Shown piece by piece: positions 19,284 to 30,926 of a stretch of DNA of 64,000 bases. The notes beneath the pieces are model-generated. The model ran no database searches. It was given only the letters and a program-made list of their open reading frames with translations, and had not been told where the DNA came from. Position numbers and translations under genes: made by a program. This DNA is from Kiritimatiellia bacterium (lineage in GTDB: Bacteria > Verrucomicrobiota > Kiritimatiellia > CAIVKH01): NCBI GenBank assembly GCA_027493775.1, contig JAOSKE010000001.1:1134917-1198916 (forward strand), given 5' to 3'. Each line of letters begins with the position of its first letter. Position 1 is the stretch's first letter.

Positions 19284-22200
19284 ATGACCATCCGACATAA
19301 CCCAGCCTTCTTATTTGTCTTTTGCGGAATACTCCTATCCTCACTCGGCGCAGATGCACAACATTTCGGATCCGATACAAAGCCAACGCGCCTGATCGCA
19401 GAGGCTCGGTCTAAAGGAATTACCGTTCACTGGGACACTGAACGGAAGGGAGTTGCGTCGATCCGCGGCGCAGACTTGAGTGCTCACAGCGCGATTTCAG
19501 TCGGCCAAGGCGTTAAGCTCGCGCAACATGCAACCTACCAACAACGCGCGATCGCCGTATTGCAACATGTTTCCGAAATACTTGGCACGCGCGATGCGAT
19601 TCGTGAATTTCGTGTGCGACGCATACAGTCAGACCATCTCGGTTTTCACCACGTTCGCGTCGAACAACGCCATGCCGGCGTGCGCGTTGTGGGTGCAGAA
19701 CTAATCGTTCACTTCGATAATCATGACCGCGCCTACGAAGTAAACGGCCGCTATATCCCGGGCATTTCACTCACACCCACCCCACAAATATCCGCTGAAG
19801 ATGCCGCAGATTCTGCAACAACCGACTTGCGCAGACGCGCACTTCCAGAAGGCGAGCTGCGTGAGGAGCCGGAACTGGTCGTCTATGCGCGACATTCCCC
19901 CAACTAGCCTATCAGATCACACTCCGTTCTGCTGATCCGCATACACCTGGGCGATGGGTGTACTGGATCGACGCGCAGACCGGCGATGTAATTGATCGTG
20001 TGGATCGCATACTTCACATATCTGCTCCAACCACAAATGGCGCGCCAGCCATCATTTCCGGAATTATGCTAGATGGAGAAGGTGGCATCAGCACCAATGT
20101 GTGGGGATGGAATGAGCACTCAAACAACAAGTTTTATCTATACAACACAACTGAACACTGGGAAATATACAATGCATCGTCGGGCATCAAATGGCCGGAT
20201 CGAGCAACATTTGCCCATCGCGAAACGGACAATTGGGAAGAAACGGATCCAGCCGCGATATCTGCCGCGGTTGCCCTAGATTCTTCGCTTCGATACTTCC
20301 GTGAAGTGCACAATCGCCAAGGCTTTGATGGACAGAATTCCATTGTCCGTTTAAACGTCCACCACAAATTATCTTTTGTTGGTTCATTTTGGGATCACGA
20401 ACAAATTTATGTTGGCGATGGGGATGGAGTCACGGCAAACAGTCTCGCCGTGCAAGACTTCGTTGGACACGAGCTTTCGCATGCGGTCATCGACTATTCC
20501 GCGGGATTAAGTGAATCGGGCGAAGCCGGCGCGCTAAGCGAATCCTTTGCGGACATCTTCGCGGCCAATATTGAGTTTTTAGCCAAGAAGATGATCGTCA
20601 AAGCTACCCCAACCGGACGCCACGGCATGCCGATTGGCTAATTGGAGAAGACGCATGGATTTCAAGCGCCGCTTTACGAGACATGCGCAATCCATCAAAT
20701 CCAGAAACCGTTGGAGAAGGAAATGAACAGCCGACTCGCTATAAGGGAAAATTCTGGGCAGCCGGAAGCGCGGACAACGGCGGCGTTCATATAAATTCAG
20801 GCGTCCACAACTTCTATTATTATCTACTATGCGAGGGTGGGAGCGGAACAAATGATGGCCTAATTTATAATCTAACGGGCATCGGCCGAACAAATGCCGA
20901 GCAAATCGCTTATCGAGCGATAACGACTTACTGTATATCCGATCTCACATATAGAGATGCGCGCCTCGCATGGATTTCGGCCGCCCGTGATCTCAACCCA
21001 GAATGGGAAGACATTGTTGCTGCAACCTGGGACGCTGTAGCGGCCTTTGATATCGAAGTTGCTCCGGATGCGGATGTCACAGCCGTCGGAACGGTGGGTG
21101 GCCCATACAGACCACACTCATTCGCTTACGCGATTTACAACGAAACATCTTCCAATCTTGAATGGACTGCCGAAACGAGTGTCGCATGGCTTAGCGTTGC
21201 TCCGATGTCGGGTATCACAGAAGCGATGAGTGGCTCCATCGTAACGGTAGCGATAAACAACGCCGCCACCTCTCTGCCCAAAGGAAGACACACGGGATCA
21301 ATGCATCTCCGCCATGCCGCATCGGGCGTTTCATTTGCCGGTCGAAGTGTAGTTCTGAACGTCATGCCAGAGACTGTTCTTGAAGTTCCTCTCGAGGTTA
21401 ATCCTGGTTGGCCCACCACTGGTCAATGGGAGTTCGGCGTCCCTCAGGGCGCCGGGGCGAACGGCTATGGCTATCCCGACCCCGTATTTGGCGCGACCGG
21501 CACAAACGTATACGGTGTGAACTTGGCCGGCGATTATTCACTTGCCACCGGCGGGCCGTATTATGTCACGGCAGGCCCATTCGACCTGGATAATTACACG
21601 AATACTTCGCTGGTTTTCAGCCGCTGGCTAAACAGCGACTCGGCGGCACGTGTTAAGGCCACAGTTGATGCTTCGACAAATGGGATTGATTGGATCACCG
21701 TTTGGTCCAACGCTCAGGACGCGGCCATTACCGATAAGGCATGGACGGAATCTATAATAAGCGTTGGGCACGTTGTAGACAGCTCGCCAATTTCGTTCTT
21801 TCGATGGGGTTATCAGGTGCTTTCGGGCACTGCCCATCCTTATTCAGGCTGGAACATTGACGACTTGCGCCTTTTTGGCGACCAACGAGACGCGCTTCGC
21901 GTCAGCCCTTGGGGTCTGTTTCGTTCAGAAGGCTATGAAGAAGGTCCATTTTCTCCCCAAAGTGGAACATGGATTGTGTCCAATGCGTCACCCACAAGCC
22001 TCGAGTGGTCTCTATCGAATACAAATGGATGGATCACCATTGAACCCATCGGCGGAGTCCTGCCCAGTGGCAAATCAACAATCGTCACCGCTACGATTGC
22101 CAGCGCAATTGCTGGCGATCTATCAGAGGGCAACTACTATGGCTCGGTTGTATTCAGCAACATCACCGCTGGCTTCTCCCTCTCGGACACCGTCACGCTT

Positions 22201-25200
22201 GATGTTTGGCATCGCCCTGGAGAAATCTCAATTCACGACTCAATCGCACCGCATCTCGACAAAGATGTGCCCTTTGGCGCTCTCGTTGAGGGGGCGACTC
22301 GAACCGAAACGATCATAGTTTCCAACTCTAATCCGAGACATCCGCTGGTCATTAGCAGCATTTCACTAACGGAACCACACGCCTCGACACAAGAGGTCAT
22401 GCAGGCGAATGCCTATTCATGGCAGCCGCACAGCCTCCATGCTGGCACTTCAAGTGCCGACAGTAATGACCTAGAGCCGTTCGCCGTGCGGTGGTCTCAT
22501 CTTGATGTTGAGGCGCATGAGCCAAAGATTTTGGTTTACGCTGACGACCCCATTCACATGGCGCCTGACACATTTGTTGACCAAGCGCTGCGCGCAATGG
22601 GACTTCCTTATGAGGCCTATTACAACGGTGCACTCACAAACTTCACAGAAGCCCTGACAAACCAACAATGGAGTTTGGTCATTATGGCTGCTGACATCGC
22701 TTATCCAGCCCCTGAAACACTTGATCTACTGCTAACATACCTGAATCAAGGAGGGCGCCTTATCGCCCACGCGCGAAACGTCTATGCGGAGCACCCCATA
22801 TGGGCGCAAATGGGGATCAGGCAATGGGCCGCTAAAGTATTTTTTCCCGATGACGTCTTTTGGTGGGATACAGACCATCTCTTGTTCAACTACCCCGAAG
22901 AAGTACGTAGTTTTACAAATCTTGATCCCATGGTCTATTTCATTTGTGGTCACCGGGTAGACGCCATCAACGACGGTATCGCCTTGGCGGGAGCCAGCAC
23001 TACCAGCGCGATTCGTGCCGCGTCGCTCGTGGTGGCAAATGAAGGACGCAGCATTTTCCGCGGGTTTTTTGATGGGTTAAATAATGCGGATGCGGACGAA
23101 GACGGACTCTTGGACGGCATTGAGTTATGGAAAAACATGGTTCACTATTCGCTTTCGCAAAACACCTTCACACTGGCGGGAATGCCAAGCCTTCCCTATA
23201 CCGTTCCGCCGGAAGGATCCTTCGCATTCACCGTATCTTTCAGTCCAACCATGTTTCCCACACAATACAGCACGGTGGTGATTGAGAGTGATGATTTACA
23301 AAGCCCATCCACCGTCGTTTCTCTCTCCGGTTCTGGTCAACCCGAGCCCCTTGGTGTTTATCCCTTAACGGGCTTGATCAGCATCGGACATTCAGGAGGC
23401 CCCTTCTTTCCCGAGACTACCGAATATGTACTAAGCAATGAGTCCACCAACGTCGTTACATGGACGGCCACGAGCGCCAAGGGGTGGATATCTTTTCAGC
23501 CGGAGTACGGAAGCCTGACACCTATGGCAACCGAAACGGTGACCGCTCACATTGTGACGGCCTCCGTGCCGCTCGAAGACGGCGTATATGGCGACACCAT
23601 TATATTTAGCAACACGATCGCTGGCACAACCTATCAGAGACCGGTCAAGATTACCGTTATTACAACCCCCATCATCGAGGTGTCTCCACCCCGACTAGAC
23701 GTAACGAATCTCTATGGAAACACCCTGTCTCGAACTGTTGTGATTTCGAATTCGTTCAACGCCGATGCCTCGCTGAATGTCCGAATCGAGAGCAGAACAA
23801 CAACACTTCCCGACACGGACACTCATCCTCAAAGGGCCTCCGTCGCAGCACCGAGCAAAGTAAATACGGTGAGACCCGGCGCTGATTTTGTGGACGGGGA
23901 GTTGTTGGTCCGATTTGCTCCTAGGTTAAGTTCCTTCAGACAGGAGCAAGCAATAACCGCGTTTGGCGGAAGGATGTCCCGACGACAACACGCACTCGTA
24001 AAGGACCTGCGCTTAATTCGTCTTAGGGCGGGACAGACCGTCGAAGAAGCTCTACCGCTGTACAACGCGTCATCGCAGATTCTTTATGCAGAACCAAATT
24101 ATCGATTACATCTCAATGCCAACATTCCCAATGATCCGGAATTTGATGAACTATGGGCATTGCGCAATATAGGGCAATTAGGTGGAACCGTTGGCGCGGA
24201 CATTGGGGCGACAGACGCCTGGATGTTAAACACGGGCACTAGCGAGGTTGTTGTTGCGATTGTTGATACCGGCATTGATTACAACCACGAAGACCTGCAG
24301 GCGAATATGTGGCGCAACCCGCTGGAAATTCCTGGCAACGGCATTGATGATGACCACAACGGTTTCGTGGATGATGTTTTTGGAGCAAACATTGTCGCCG
24401 GGACGGGCGACCCGATGGATAAGCACGACCACGGCACCCATGTTGCCGGAACGATAGGCGCGGCTGGAAACAACGGCCTTGGAGTCGTTGGTGTTTCGTG
24501 GAAAACAAAACTCATGGCGGTTAAATCACTTGATCTCTCAAGCGGCACATACGAAGACGCAATACTTGGGATTGAGTATGCGGTCGAGAATGGGGCGCAC
24601 ATTATTAACGCATCGTGGGCTGGGTCTGAAGCTTCACAGAGCCTAAGGGATGCGATCAATGCCGCAGGTGAAGCGGGCGTGCTCTTCTGTGCCGCCGCAG
24701 GCAATTCTGCGCATGACCTTGCGGAATTTCCTGAGTACCCGTCAAGCTATCATCTCGCGAACATGATTGTCGTCATGTCCACCGACCACAATGACAAGCG
24801 CTCAGGGTTTTCCAACTATGGCGCGACAAGCGTTGACATTGCCGCTCCAGGCAGCTCCATTTTGAGCACACGAAAAGGGGGTGGTTATTTGAAGATGTCC
24901 GGCACCTCCATGGCGGCGCCGCATGTCGCCGGCGCCGCAGCGTTGCTGCTTTCTGTGAATGCCGGATTAAGTCCGACTGATCTCCGCAATATATTAATGA
25001 CTACGGCTGATCCCGTCACGCCGGGACTAAATATTTCCGGGGACGACTCAACCTTGCGGCGGCCGTTAATCAGGTAATCCCCGCGTGGCTTTCTCTTGCC
25101 CCGCAGACCGTGGGCGCGATTCCGCCTGGCGCTTCAACAAACATCGTCGTGCACTTCAGTGGCGATGGTTTGATGTCCGGCGCATACGGCGCAGATATTC

Positions 25201-26456
25201 GCATCACGAGCAACGATCGAACAAACCCGATAGTTGTCATTCCGGCCACCATGAAATTGCTTTCGGGTGGACTGAATATAACGCCGACAAATGTATTCGA
25301 GACCAGCGGTTTCCATGGCGCTCCGTTTGTTCCCCGATTAACTACATACGTCATCAGCAACGATGAAGAAAACGTAGTTCAATGGGCCGCCAGCACACCT
25401 GAATGGGTACAGCCACTTCAAGGTGGCATGCTTTCCCCGGGAGCAGTGACACAGGTTGTGGTAGAAGTAAGCGCCATCGCGCGCCATCTTGCTCCAGGCG
25501 TATATGATGCGGGCATCGTATTTAGTAATGTGGAAACGGGCGCGCGGACAACTCGCGATATTCGAGCCTCCGTTGGTGGGGATTCTCTTTGGATCAACGA
25601 AGTGAATTTCTCTGTTACAAATGCGCCATACAGCCCATTTGTCGAACTCGCTGGCGTCGCAGGAACGGACCTCTCCATGTACTCCCTCCTGTTCGTGGAC
25701 GAGAATGGTGACGAGATTCATACAAGCATTGCGTTGAGCGGAGTTATTGACAACGAAGGGTGCGGCGTGGGCGCTGTTGCATTTGGACTGCCGGGCGAAA
25801 GCCACGAAATGCCGGTGGGTGTTTTACTGCTGGAGTTTGGACCCGAGACCAACATTCCCATACAATTCATCAGCGTTGCCGAAGAAATCACGTTTTCCAA
25901 TGAACTCTTCGGCGCCCTCTCCTCCGAGGTCGTTGGCACAAGCACGGAAGCGTTGCTTGACCTCCAGCTTTCGGGCATGGGCGACAGCTATAATGACTTC
26001 TTCTGGCAGATCGCTCTACCCAGCCCCGGCGAATTAAATAATCCTCAGGAAATCGTCCCCTGCGTGAGCGACCGCGATAACGATCAGTTGCCCGACTGGT
26101 GGGAACAGCAGTACGGTCTCGATCCCACGGTCTCGAATCCGCCGGCCAGCAACCTGGACAGCGATTGGATGACGGACCGAGAGGAGTATATTGCGAATAC
26201 AGACCCGTCGAATGCAACCTCCCACTTCCCTCTGGCAGTCATGACGAATCCACCCGAAGGTGTCATACAGTTCGTCGTTGACCCCTCGTCCACTGCTCGT
26301 CTCTATGGCGTCTACATGAACACGGACCTCTTCGCCGATCCGCAGCTATGGGAGCTCCTTCCGCCAGAGCAATGGGGAACCGGTGGCGCCGTCATGTTTT
26401 CTGTCACCAACAACGCGCCTTTTCGCAATTATCGGACAGGTGTTCGGTTCCCATAA
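19284..26456 (+). CDS. giant secreted dual protease: M4 metalloprotease plus S8 subtilisin in one chain (three frame breaks)
   Basis: About 2,391 residues when three single-base losses are restored, at 19897-19901 (C run), 20576-20580 (T run) and 25039-25042 (G run). Order: signal peptide (ending SLGADA); fungalysin/thermolysin propeptide; M4 thermolysin-type domain (GHELSH zinc motif, ESFADIF, DNGGVHINSG with the catalytic His); BACON-like beta domains; a MAM/jelly-roll-like domain; a glutamine-amidotransferase-like fold (ILVYADD, LVIMAADIAY, NQGGRLIAHAR); another BACON-like domain; S8 propeptide; S8 domain with Asp in VAIVDTGIDYNHED, His in HDHGTHVAGT and Ser in SGTSMAAPHVAGA; a further BACON-like domain; a lamin-tail-like region; and a C-terminal DNDQLPDWWE calcium segment with a beta module. 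Both protease sites are complete. The start with AAGGAGT upstream is 19281 or 19284. Confidence 0.85.
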
Positions 26457-27207
26457 CGACTATACTATCCAGCACAGGCGTTCGGGAAATGCAGTGCGGC
26501 GACCCGACCTGAAATTGCGATACCGCACGGTATGTTTCGCGCTTTTAGAAAGCGGTTCTCCCTCCCGTCTTGGTGAAGCGACGACGTCGCGCGGAACGGC
26601 ATCTTAGACGCGGAGCCCGGTCGGCAGCTATACCCAGAGACTGGAGACCTGCTCGAAACGCGTGGGTCTGAAAACCCGGAAACGGCGGACGATCCGGTTC
26701 GAGACGCAGATCATTGAGCGCCACCGGCCTCGAGGAAGCGCTGGCCTACATGAGCTTCCCGAGTGAGCCTTGGCGAAATATGCGAACCAACAATCCCGTG
26801 GAACGGATCATGCGAGCGATCCGACGGCGTACGCGCGTGGTTGGCGCGTTCTCGGATGGTCATTCCGCGCCGATGCTGGTCGCCGCTAGGTTGCGACACA
26901 CCGTCGACGCCCGCTGGGGCTGAAGATGTACATGAGCATGGCGCGACTGCGCGAGGAACAAGAGGGAGACGGGTTAAGAACCCCCTCAAGGAATGTGCGA
27001 AAGAATCTGGACACTACCGATTAGAATGCGCGCGATGTCTCACGTCGAAAGACGCAGCATTGTCACCGGGCGCACAAATCAGGGCAATCGGATTTACAAA
27101 CGGCCTCTCTCGCGCATCACGGACGATGAGCCTGCCCATAGCGCGCTCTAATCGCATCCGCGCATCATGCAGCTCATCCGAAGAGTCACGCAAGCGCTGC
27201 GGTTATA
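26457..27207. other. 751-base region without intact gene, around the IS256 remnant
   Basis: Besides the transposase pieces, the stretch from 27026 to 27207 shows only a short minus-strand open frame (ending HRAHSNR) with no start codon and no family I recognise. It may be the worn end of a former gene disrupted by the element. I see no promoter or RNA gene here. Confidence 0.5.
26588..27025 (+). mobile_element. decayed IS256-family (mutator-type) transposase remnant
   Basis: Two transposase pieces lie in tandem with the middle deleted. The first (about 26618-26715) reads SYTQRLETCSKRVGLKTRKR and then RFETQIIER, the usual N-terminal third of IS256-type transposases. The second (about 26725-27025) reads EALAYMSFP, RNMRTNNPVERIMRAIRRR and TRVVGAFSDGHSA, the conserved C-terminal region. 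A one-base loss near 26922 shifts the frame before MYMSMARLREEQ and the typical end NVRKNLDTT. The right terminal inverted repeat probably overlaps that end. The left end was not found. The element cannot encode an active enzyme. Confidence 0.8.
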
Positions 27208-27813
27208 TTACTGGTATGCTCCACGATGCAACTGATCAACAGCACCCTCGGTCGTAATGCGAATCGTTACTTCGTTGCCAACAGCCGCTTCGCCGCCAAA
27301 CACCTTTTCATCAAACAGCAAGCCCCAGTCGCGACGATCTATCGTTGCAACGCCCTGAAAGCCGAGGCGGCTATGCCCCTCCTCATCCATCACCACCGGC
27401 CCAAAGACCTCGGAATCGAAGGCAACTTCATGCGTTATCCCGCGAATCGTTAAATCCCCATAAAGTTTGTATTCGCCATCTCTCTTCTCAACGCGAGTAC
27501 TTAAAAACGTAATTGTGGGATAGGTCTTCGCATCGAGAAATCGGGGCGAACGCAGGTCCGCATCGCGGCGCGCAATGCGTGTATCCACACTGGCGACCTG
27601 AATCGTGATGGATCCGCCGACCACCTGCATGTCGTCCGGCTGATACTCAAGTGAGCCGCCAAACTCATTGAACGTCCCCCGAACGATGGAGATTCCCATA
27701 TGCCTGACCGCGAAGGCCACTTCCGTATGCGCCGGATCCATCTCAAAAACATCGGCGTCAACGAGCGTTGCCAGCAGGCCGACTCCAAGCAGACTCAAGA
27801 CGATTTTTTTCAT
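27208..27813 (-). CDS. YceI-family periplasmic lipocalin-like protein
   Basis: 201 residues with a signal peptide (ending TLVDA). The core DPAHTEVAFAVRHMGIS, TFNEFGGSL, IRGITHEVAFDSE and VATIDRRDWG match the YceI family, which folds as a lipocalin-like barrel binding polyisoprenoids or similar lipids in the periplasm. It lies at the downstream end of the minus-strand surface-protein run, 153 bases after the last tail-collar gene, so it may be in the same transcript. The exact ligand is unknown. Confidence 0.9.
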   Translation of the reverse strand: MKKIVLSLLGVGLLATLVDADVFEMDPAHTEVAFAVRHMGISIVRGTFNEFGGSLEYQPDDMQVVGGSITIQVASVDTRIARRDADLRSPRFLDAKTYPTITFLSTRVEKRDGEYKLYGDLTIRGITHEVAFDSEVFGPVVMDEEGHSRLGFQGVATIDRRDWGLLFDEKVFGGEAAVGNEVTIRITTEGAVDQLHRGAYQ

Positions 27814-27966
27814 GCTCTTTTACTGGAATAACCGCGCGACCCTTTGCCATACGCGCATTTCAAACGACCCGGATCATGCCCAACGGAATCCCGCGAAGAG
27901 TTTCTTTTCCGAAAGCAGCGAAAGAATGGTCCACGCGCGTCCATTATCGGCAGTTCCCTGGAGACA

Positions 27967-28939
27967 CTACGACTTAATAATAAATGCCAGAAGCAGCGTG
28001 GCTGGACGGTTGTCAATGGACTGTCCGGAGCCGGAGGAGCCGACCGTAACGGTATGCGAGTGCTCGCCTCCAGAGTTGACCGTAAGCGAATGGCTGTGGG
28101 TGCCCGCGCTGCTGTGCGACGCAGAATGAGCATGATTTCCGTTTCCGCTGGTCCCCCTCGACGTGGTCCCTCCGCTCCCGTGCGTAGCAAACGCATTCTT
28201 GGGGTAGGTGCCGGAATAGTTTTTTTGATAGTAATTGTGTGAATGACCCACCGAGTTCACCGACACGCCATGCGTATGGAGGCCACCGACGGCGGTTGAG
28301 GCGGTATGCGTATGCGCGCCGGCGGAATCCGCAGTCCCGGCATGTGTATGCGCGGGCAATTGCGCAACGGTGAGCGAGTATGCATTCGCCCCCCCCGTGG
28401 TTCCCGGCGGAACAGAAGCGGAGGCGCCATAGATGAAACGGTTACGCAGGTCCGGCGTTCCGTTTGCGCCGTCGCACAATTTCCATCCAGCAGGGACTTC
28501 GTCTGACTGACCGGACCACATGGCAATTGCGCCGCTGGGTGTGGACGGCAACTCAAAAGCGACATCATCCGTCATCGCCACCCGGCTTGCATAGGGAACG
28601 GACAGCAGACGCTGTCGGGGACCAAGGGTGTCGCCGTTTAAAGGTAATCTCAAGCCAGTTTGCGTCACTTGTAAAAGCGGCAACCAACGTTATGTCGCCA
28701 AAGGAAAAGCGATAGAGGCCATTACTCACATCCACCTGGCCAATAGACTGTTGCCAGATTGCAGTGCCCCCGACCTTGTCGGCATAGACCGCCACATTCA
28801 CAGAGACAGTGTCGGAAACCGGATTTCCCACAGCATCCAGAAGCACACCCTGATAATTGATCAGGGGCGGCGGCGGCGCGGCTTCGACAATCAACGCGCC
28901 GGAAAAGATCAACGTAAATAGTAATATGCTTTTTTTCAT
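27967..28939 (-). CDS. secreted tail-collar/His-rich fibre-like protein, copy 3 (one frame break)
   Basis: About 323 residues after removing one extra base in the run at 28637-28639. A signal peptide (ending IVEA) is followed by an N-terminal domain (INYQGVLLDAVGNPV, QRLLSVPYASRVA) and a phage tail-collar domain (IAMWSGQSDEVPAGWKLC, PDLRNRFI). A tail of repeated HTH/HSH motifs follows (GAHTHTAST, GTHSHSLTV, GEHSHTVTV), ending IDNRPATLLLAFIIK. This resembles the receptor-binding tip of T4 gp12 short tail fibres, whose paired histidines bind metal in the trimer. There are no other phage genes nearby and it carries its own signal peptide, so I read it as a bacterial surface or adhesive protein rather than prophage. 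Confidence 0.8.
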
Positions 28940-28954
28940 GGCGTACTCTCCGAA

Positions 28955-29932
28955 TTATGGCGTCTTTACGATGAAGGCCAGGGCGTAAAAGACTGGGCGG
29001 TTGTCAATGGCGGTCGCGCCACCGGTAGCGCTGAGCGAAACCGTGTGCGTATGGTTGCCGGCCGAATTAATGGTCACCGTATGCGTGTGGGCGCCGGACG
29101 AGGAAACCGAATAGGTATGCCCGTGGTTGCCTGCGTGGTGTAGGGAAAGGTCGAACGTGGGATAGGCGTTATACTGGCCGCCTGGACGGCCCCGAGCATC
29201 TCCATAGCCGCCAAACGTCATGTTGTGTGCATGATTGCCACTCGCGTGTATGCCGCCGCCACCGTGCGTGTGGGCACCAGCCGAGGAGGTGGACCCCGAG
29301 TGGGTATGCGCGCCACCCGATGTGAGCGAGCCGCTATGGGTATGCGCCGGAAGCTGGTTGGAAGAAAGGACCAACGAGTTTGCACCCACAACACTTCCCA
29401 GTTCATTCGAACTCGCCGCGCCAGCCACAAAACGCGAACGCAAGTCCGGCGTCCCATTGGAGCCATCGCACAACGCCCAGCCGGAGGGAATGCTGTCAAG
29501 CGTTCCGCTCCACATGGTTATCAAGCCAACCGGCACCGCGGAATACTCCGCCGTGAGATGCCTTGCTTCGCCAGCGCGAAGGGCGTAGGGCACGGCAATC
29601 TGCCGTTCACGAGGTCCGAGCGTTTCTCCGGCCACTTCCAACTCCAGCCAGCACGCAGCATTCGTCAGCGCATCGGGAAGCGAAGCGTCGCCAAAATAGA
29701 ACTGATAAACACCATCCGACACCGCGACAGATGCAAGCGTCTGCCCCCAGATCTGACTGCCGCCCGTCTCCTGAGTGTACAACCGCACGGCCATGTCCAC
29801 AGTCCCGTTGACCGGATCCCCCGTATTATCCAGTAATTGCCCCTGATAATGCACGAGATTCGGCGGCTGGGCATGCGCCGCAGCACAGCAAAACAACGCC
29901 GCAAAAACTGCGTATTTGATCGTTCTCTTCAT
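28955..29932 (-). CDS. secreted tail-collar/His-rich fibre-like protein, copy 2
   Basis: 325 residues, intact. Signal peptide (ending AAAHA), N-terminal YQGQLLDNTGDPV domain with a beta-strand pattern, VPYALRAGEA linker, tail-collar domain (ITMWSGTLDSIPSGWALC, PDLRSRF), then a Gly/Ser-rich region with about nine paired-His motifs (GAHTHSGST, GNHAHNM, GNHTHTVSL) and the end IDNRPVFYALAFIVK. It is the cleanest of three tandem paralogues of nearly equal length. The variable segment between the His motifs (about residues 225-265) differs most among copies, as expected for a binding tip. Confidence 0.85.
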   Translation of the reverse strand: MKRTIKYAVFAALFCCAAAHAQPPNLVHYQGQLLDNTGDPVNGTVDMAVRLYTQETGGSQIWGQTLASVAVSDGVYQFYFGDASLPDALTNAACWLELEVAGETLGPRERQIAVPYALRAGEARHLTAEYSAVPVGLITMWSGTLDSIPSGWALCDGSNGTPDLRSRFVAGAASSNELGSVVGANSLVLSSNQLPAHTHSGSLTSGGAHTHSGSTSSAGAHTHGGGGIHASGNHAHNMTFGGYGDARGRPGGQYNAYPTFDLSLHHAGNHGHTYSVSSSGAHTHTVTINSAGNHTHTVSLSATGGATAIDNRPVFYALAFIVKTP

Positions 29933-29952
29933 GCCTTGCTCCTTGATCTAAA

Positions 29953-30926
29953 TTACAGTTTGTAAATGAAGGCCATCGCGTAAAAAGCCGGACGGTTATC
30001 AATCGAACTGCCACTGCCGGTCGAACCGATGCTTGCCGTGTGCGTATGCGCACCGCCCGAATTCACGGTGACGGTATGGGTATGCCCACCGCCCGAACTA
30101 AGCGCGTTAACCGAATGGCTATGACTGACAGAGTTCATGTTGCCCCCTGAGTCGTCTGCGACCCGCCCACGCCACCGCCCGGCCTAGCGAGCGAACTGCC
30201 CAAGGAGTTGTCGGACTGAATCGAATGATTGTGGTTTCCACCACCTCCAGTGGAGCCGGAGTGCGAATGAGATCCCGCGCTGCCGGTTGACGCGCTATGC
30301 GTGTGCGCCCCTGCCGTCGCTGCCGTGGCACCGTGCGTATGACTTGGCATCTGGGCGAGGGCCAACACAAATGAGTTTGTGCCGCCCGTCGCACCGGGAT
30401 CCTGACCATCCGCAGCGCCCATCACAAAGCGCTCGCGTAAATCCGGTGAGCCGTTCGAGCCATCACAGAGGGCCCAGCCTGCAGGCACATTGTTTAGAGC
30501 GCCACTCCATATCAAAATGATGCCCGGAGGATACGCTGCGGGCACCTCCTCCAGCACATTGGCCACCGCAGCGCGGAGGGCATAGGGCACAGAGGCCAAG
30601 CGGTTGCGTGGGCTCAGCGTCTCGCTATCAACCTCCACCTCCAGCCATACCGCTGCGTTCGTCAGCACATCCGACAACCCCGCGTCCCCGAACTCAACCT
30701 TGTACAACCCCTTGTACACCGCAACGTTGTTGATCGTCTGGCTCCAAACAGGACTCCCTCCCGTCTCAGCCGTGAACAGCCGCACATTCACCTCAACCGT
30801 CCCGTTCACAGGCTCCCCCAGCCCGTCAACCAGTCGCCCCTGGTAATTCAACAGCTGCGGCGGGGCCGCATAAACGCTGCACACCGCAACCACTAAAACC
30901 GAAAGTATTCCTCGTAGCTTCCTCAT
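29953..30926 (-). CDS. secreted tail-collar/His-rich fibre-like protein, copy 1 (one frame break)
   Basis: About 324 residues once one missing base is restored in the C run (plus strand) at 30143-30147. Without it, the chain stops just before the last third. Layout matches its neighbours: signal peptide (ending SVYA), YQGRLVDGLGEPV domain, VPYALRAA, tail collar (LIWSGALNNVPAGWALC, PDLRERFV), paired-His repeats (GAHTHSAST, GSHSHSGST, GGHTHTVTV), end IDNRPAFYAMAFIYK. Its ATG overlaps the stop of the upstream 177-residue-frame gene (ATGA), showing it belongs to the same operon. Confidence 0.8.

Noticed and set aside
19897..25042. Programmed ribosomal frameshifting as an explanation for the breaks in the dual protease
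   Set aside because: The sites are plain homopolymer runs of several base types, without slippery heptamers plus downstream structures, and similar breaks occur in unrelated genes.
26588..27025. IS256-type element considered as intact and mobile
   Set aside because: The middle of the transposase is missing, frames are broken and the left end cannot be found.
27967..30926. Tail-collar proteins considered as part of a prophage
   Set aside because: They carry bacterial signal peptides, occur as three tandem paralogues in a surface-protein run, and no capsid, terminase, portal or integrase gene is present.
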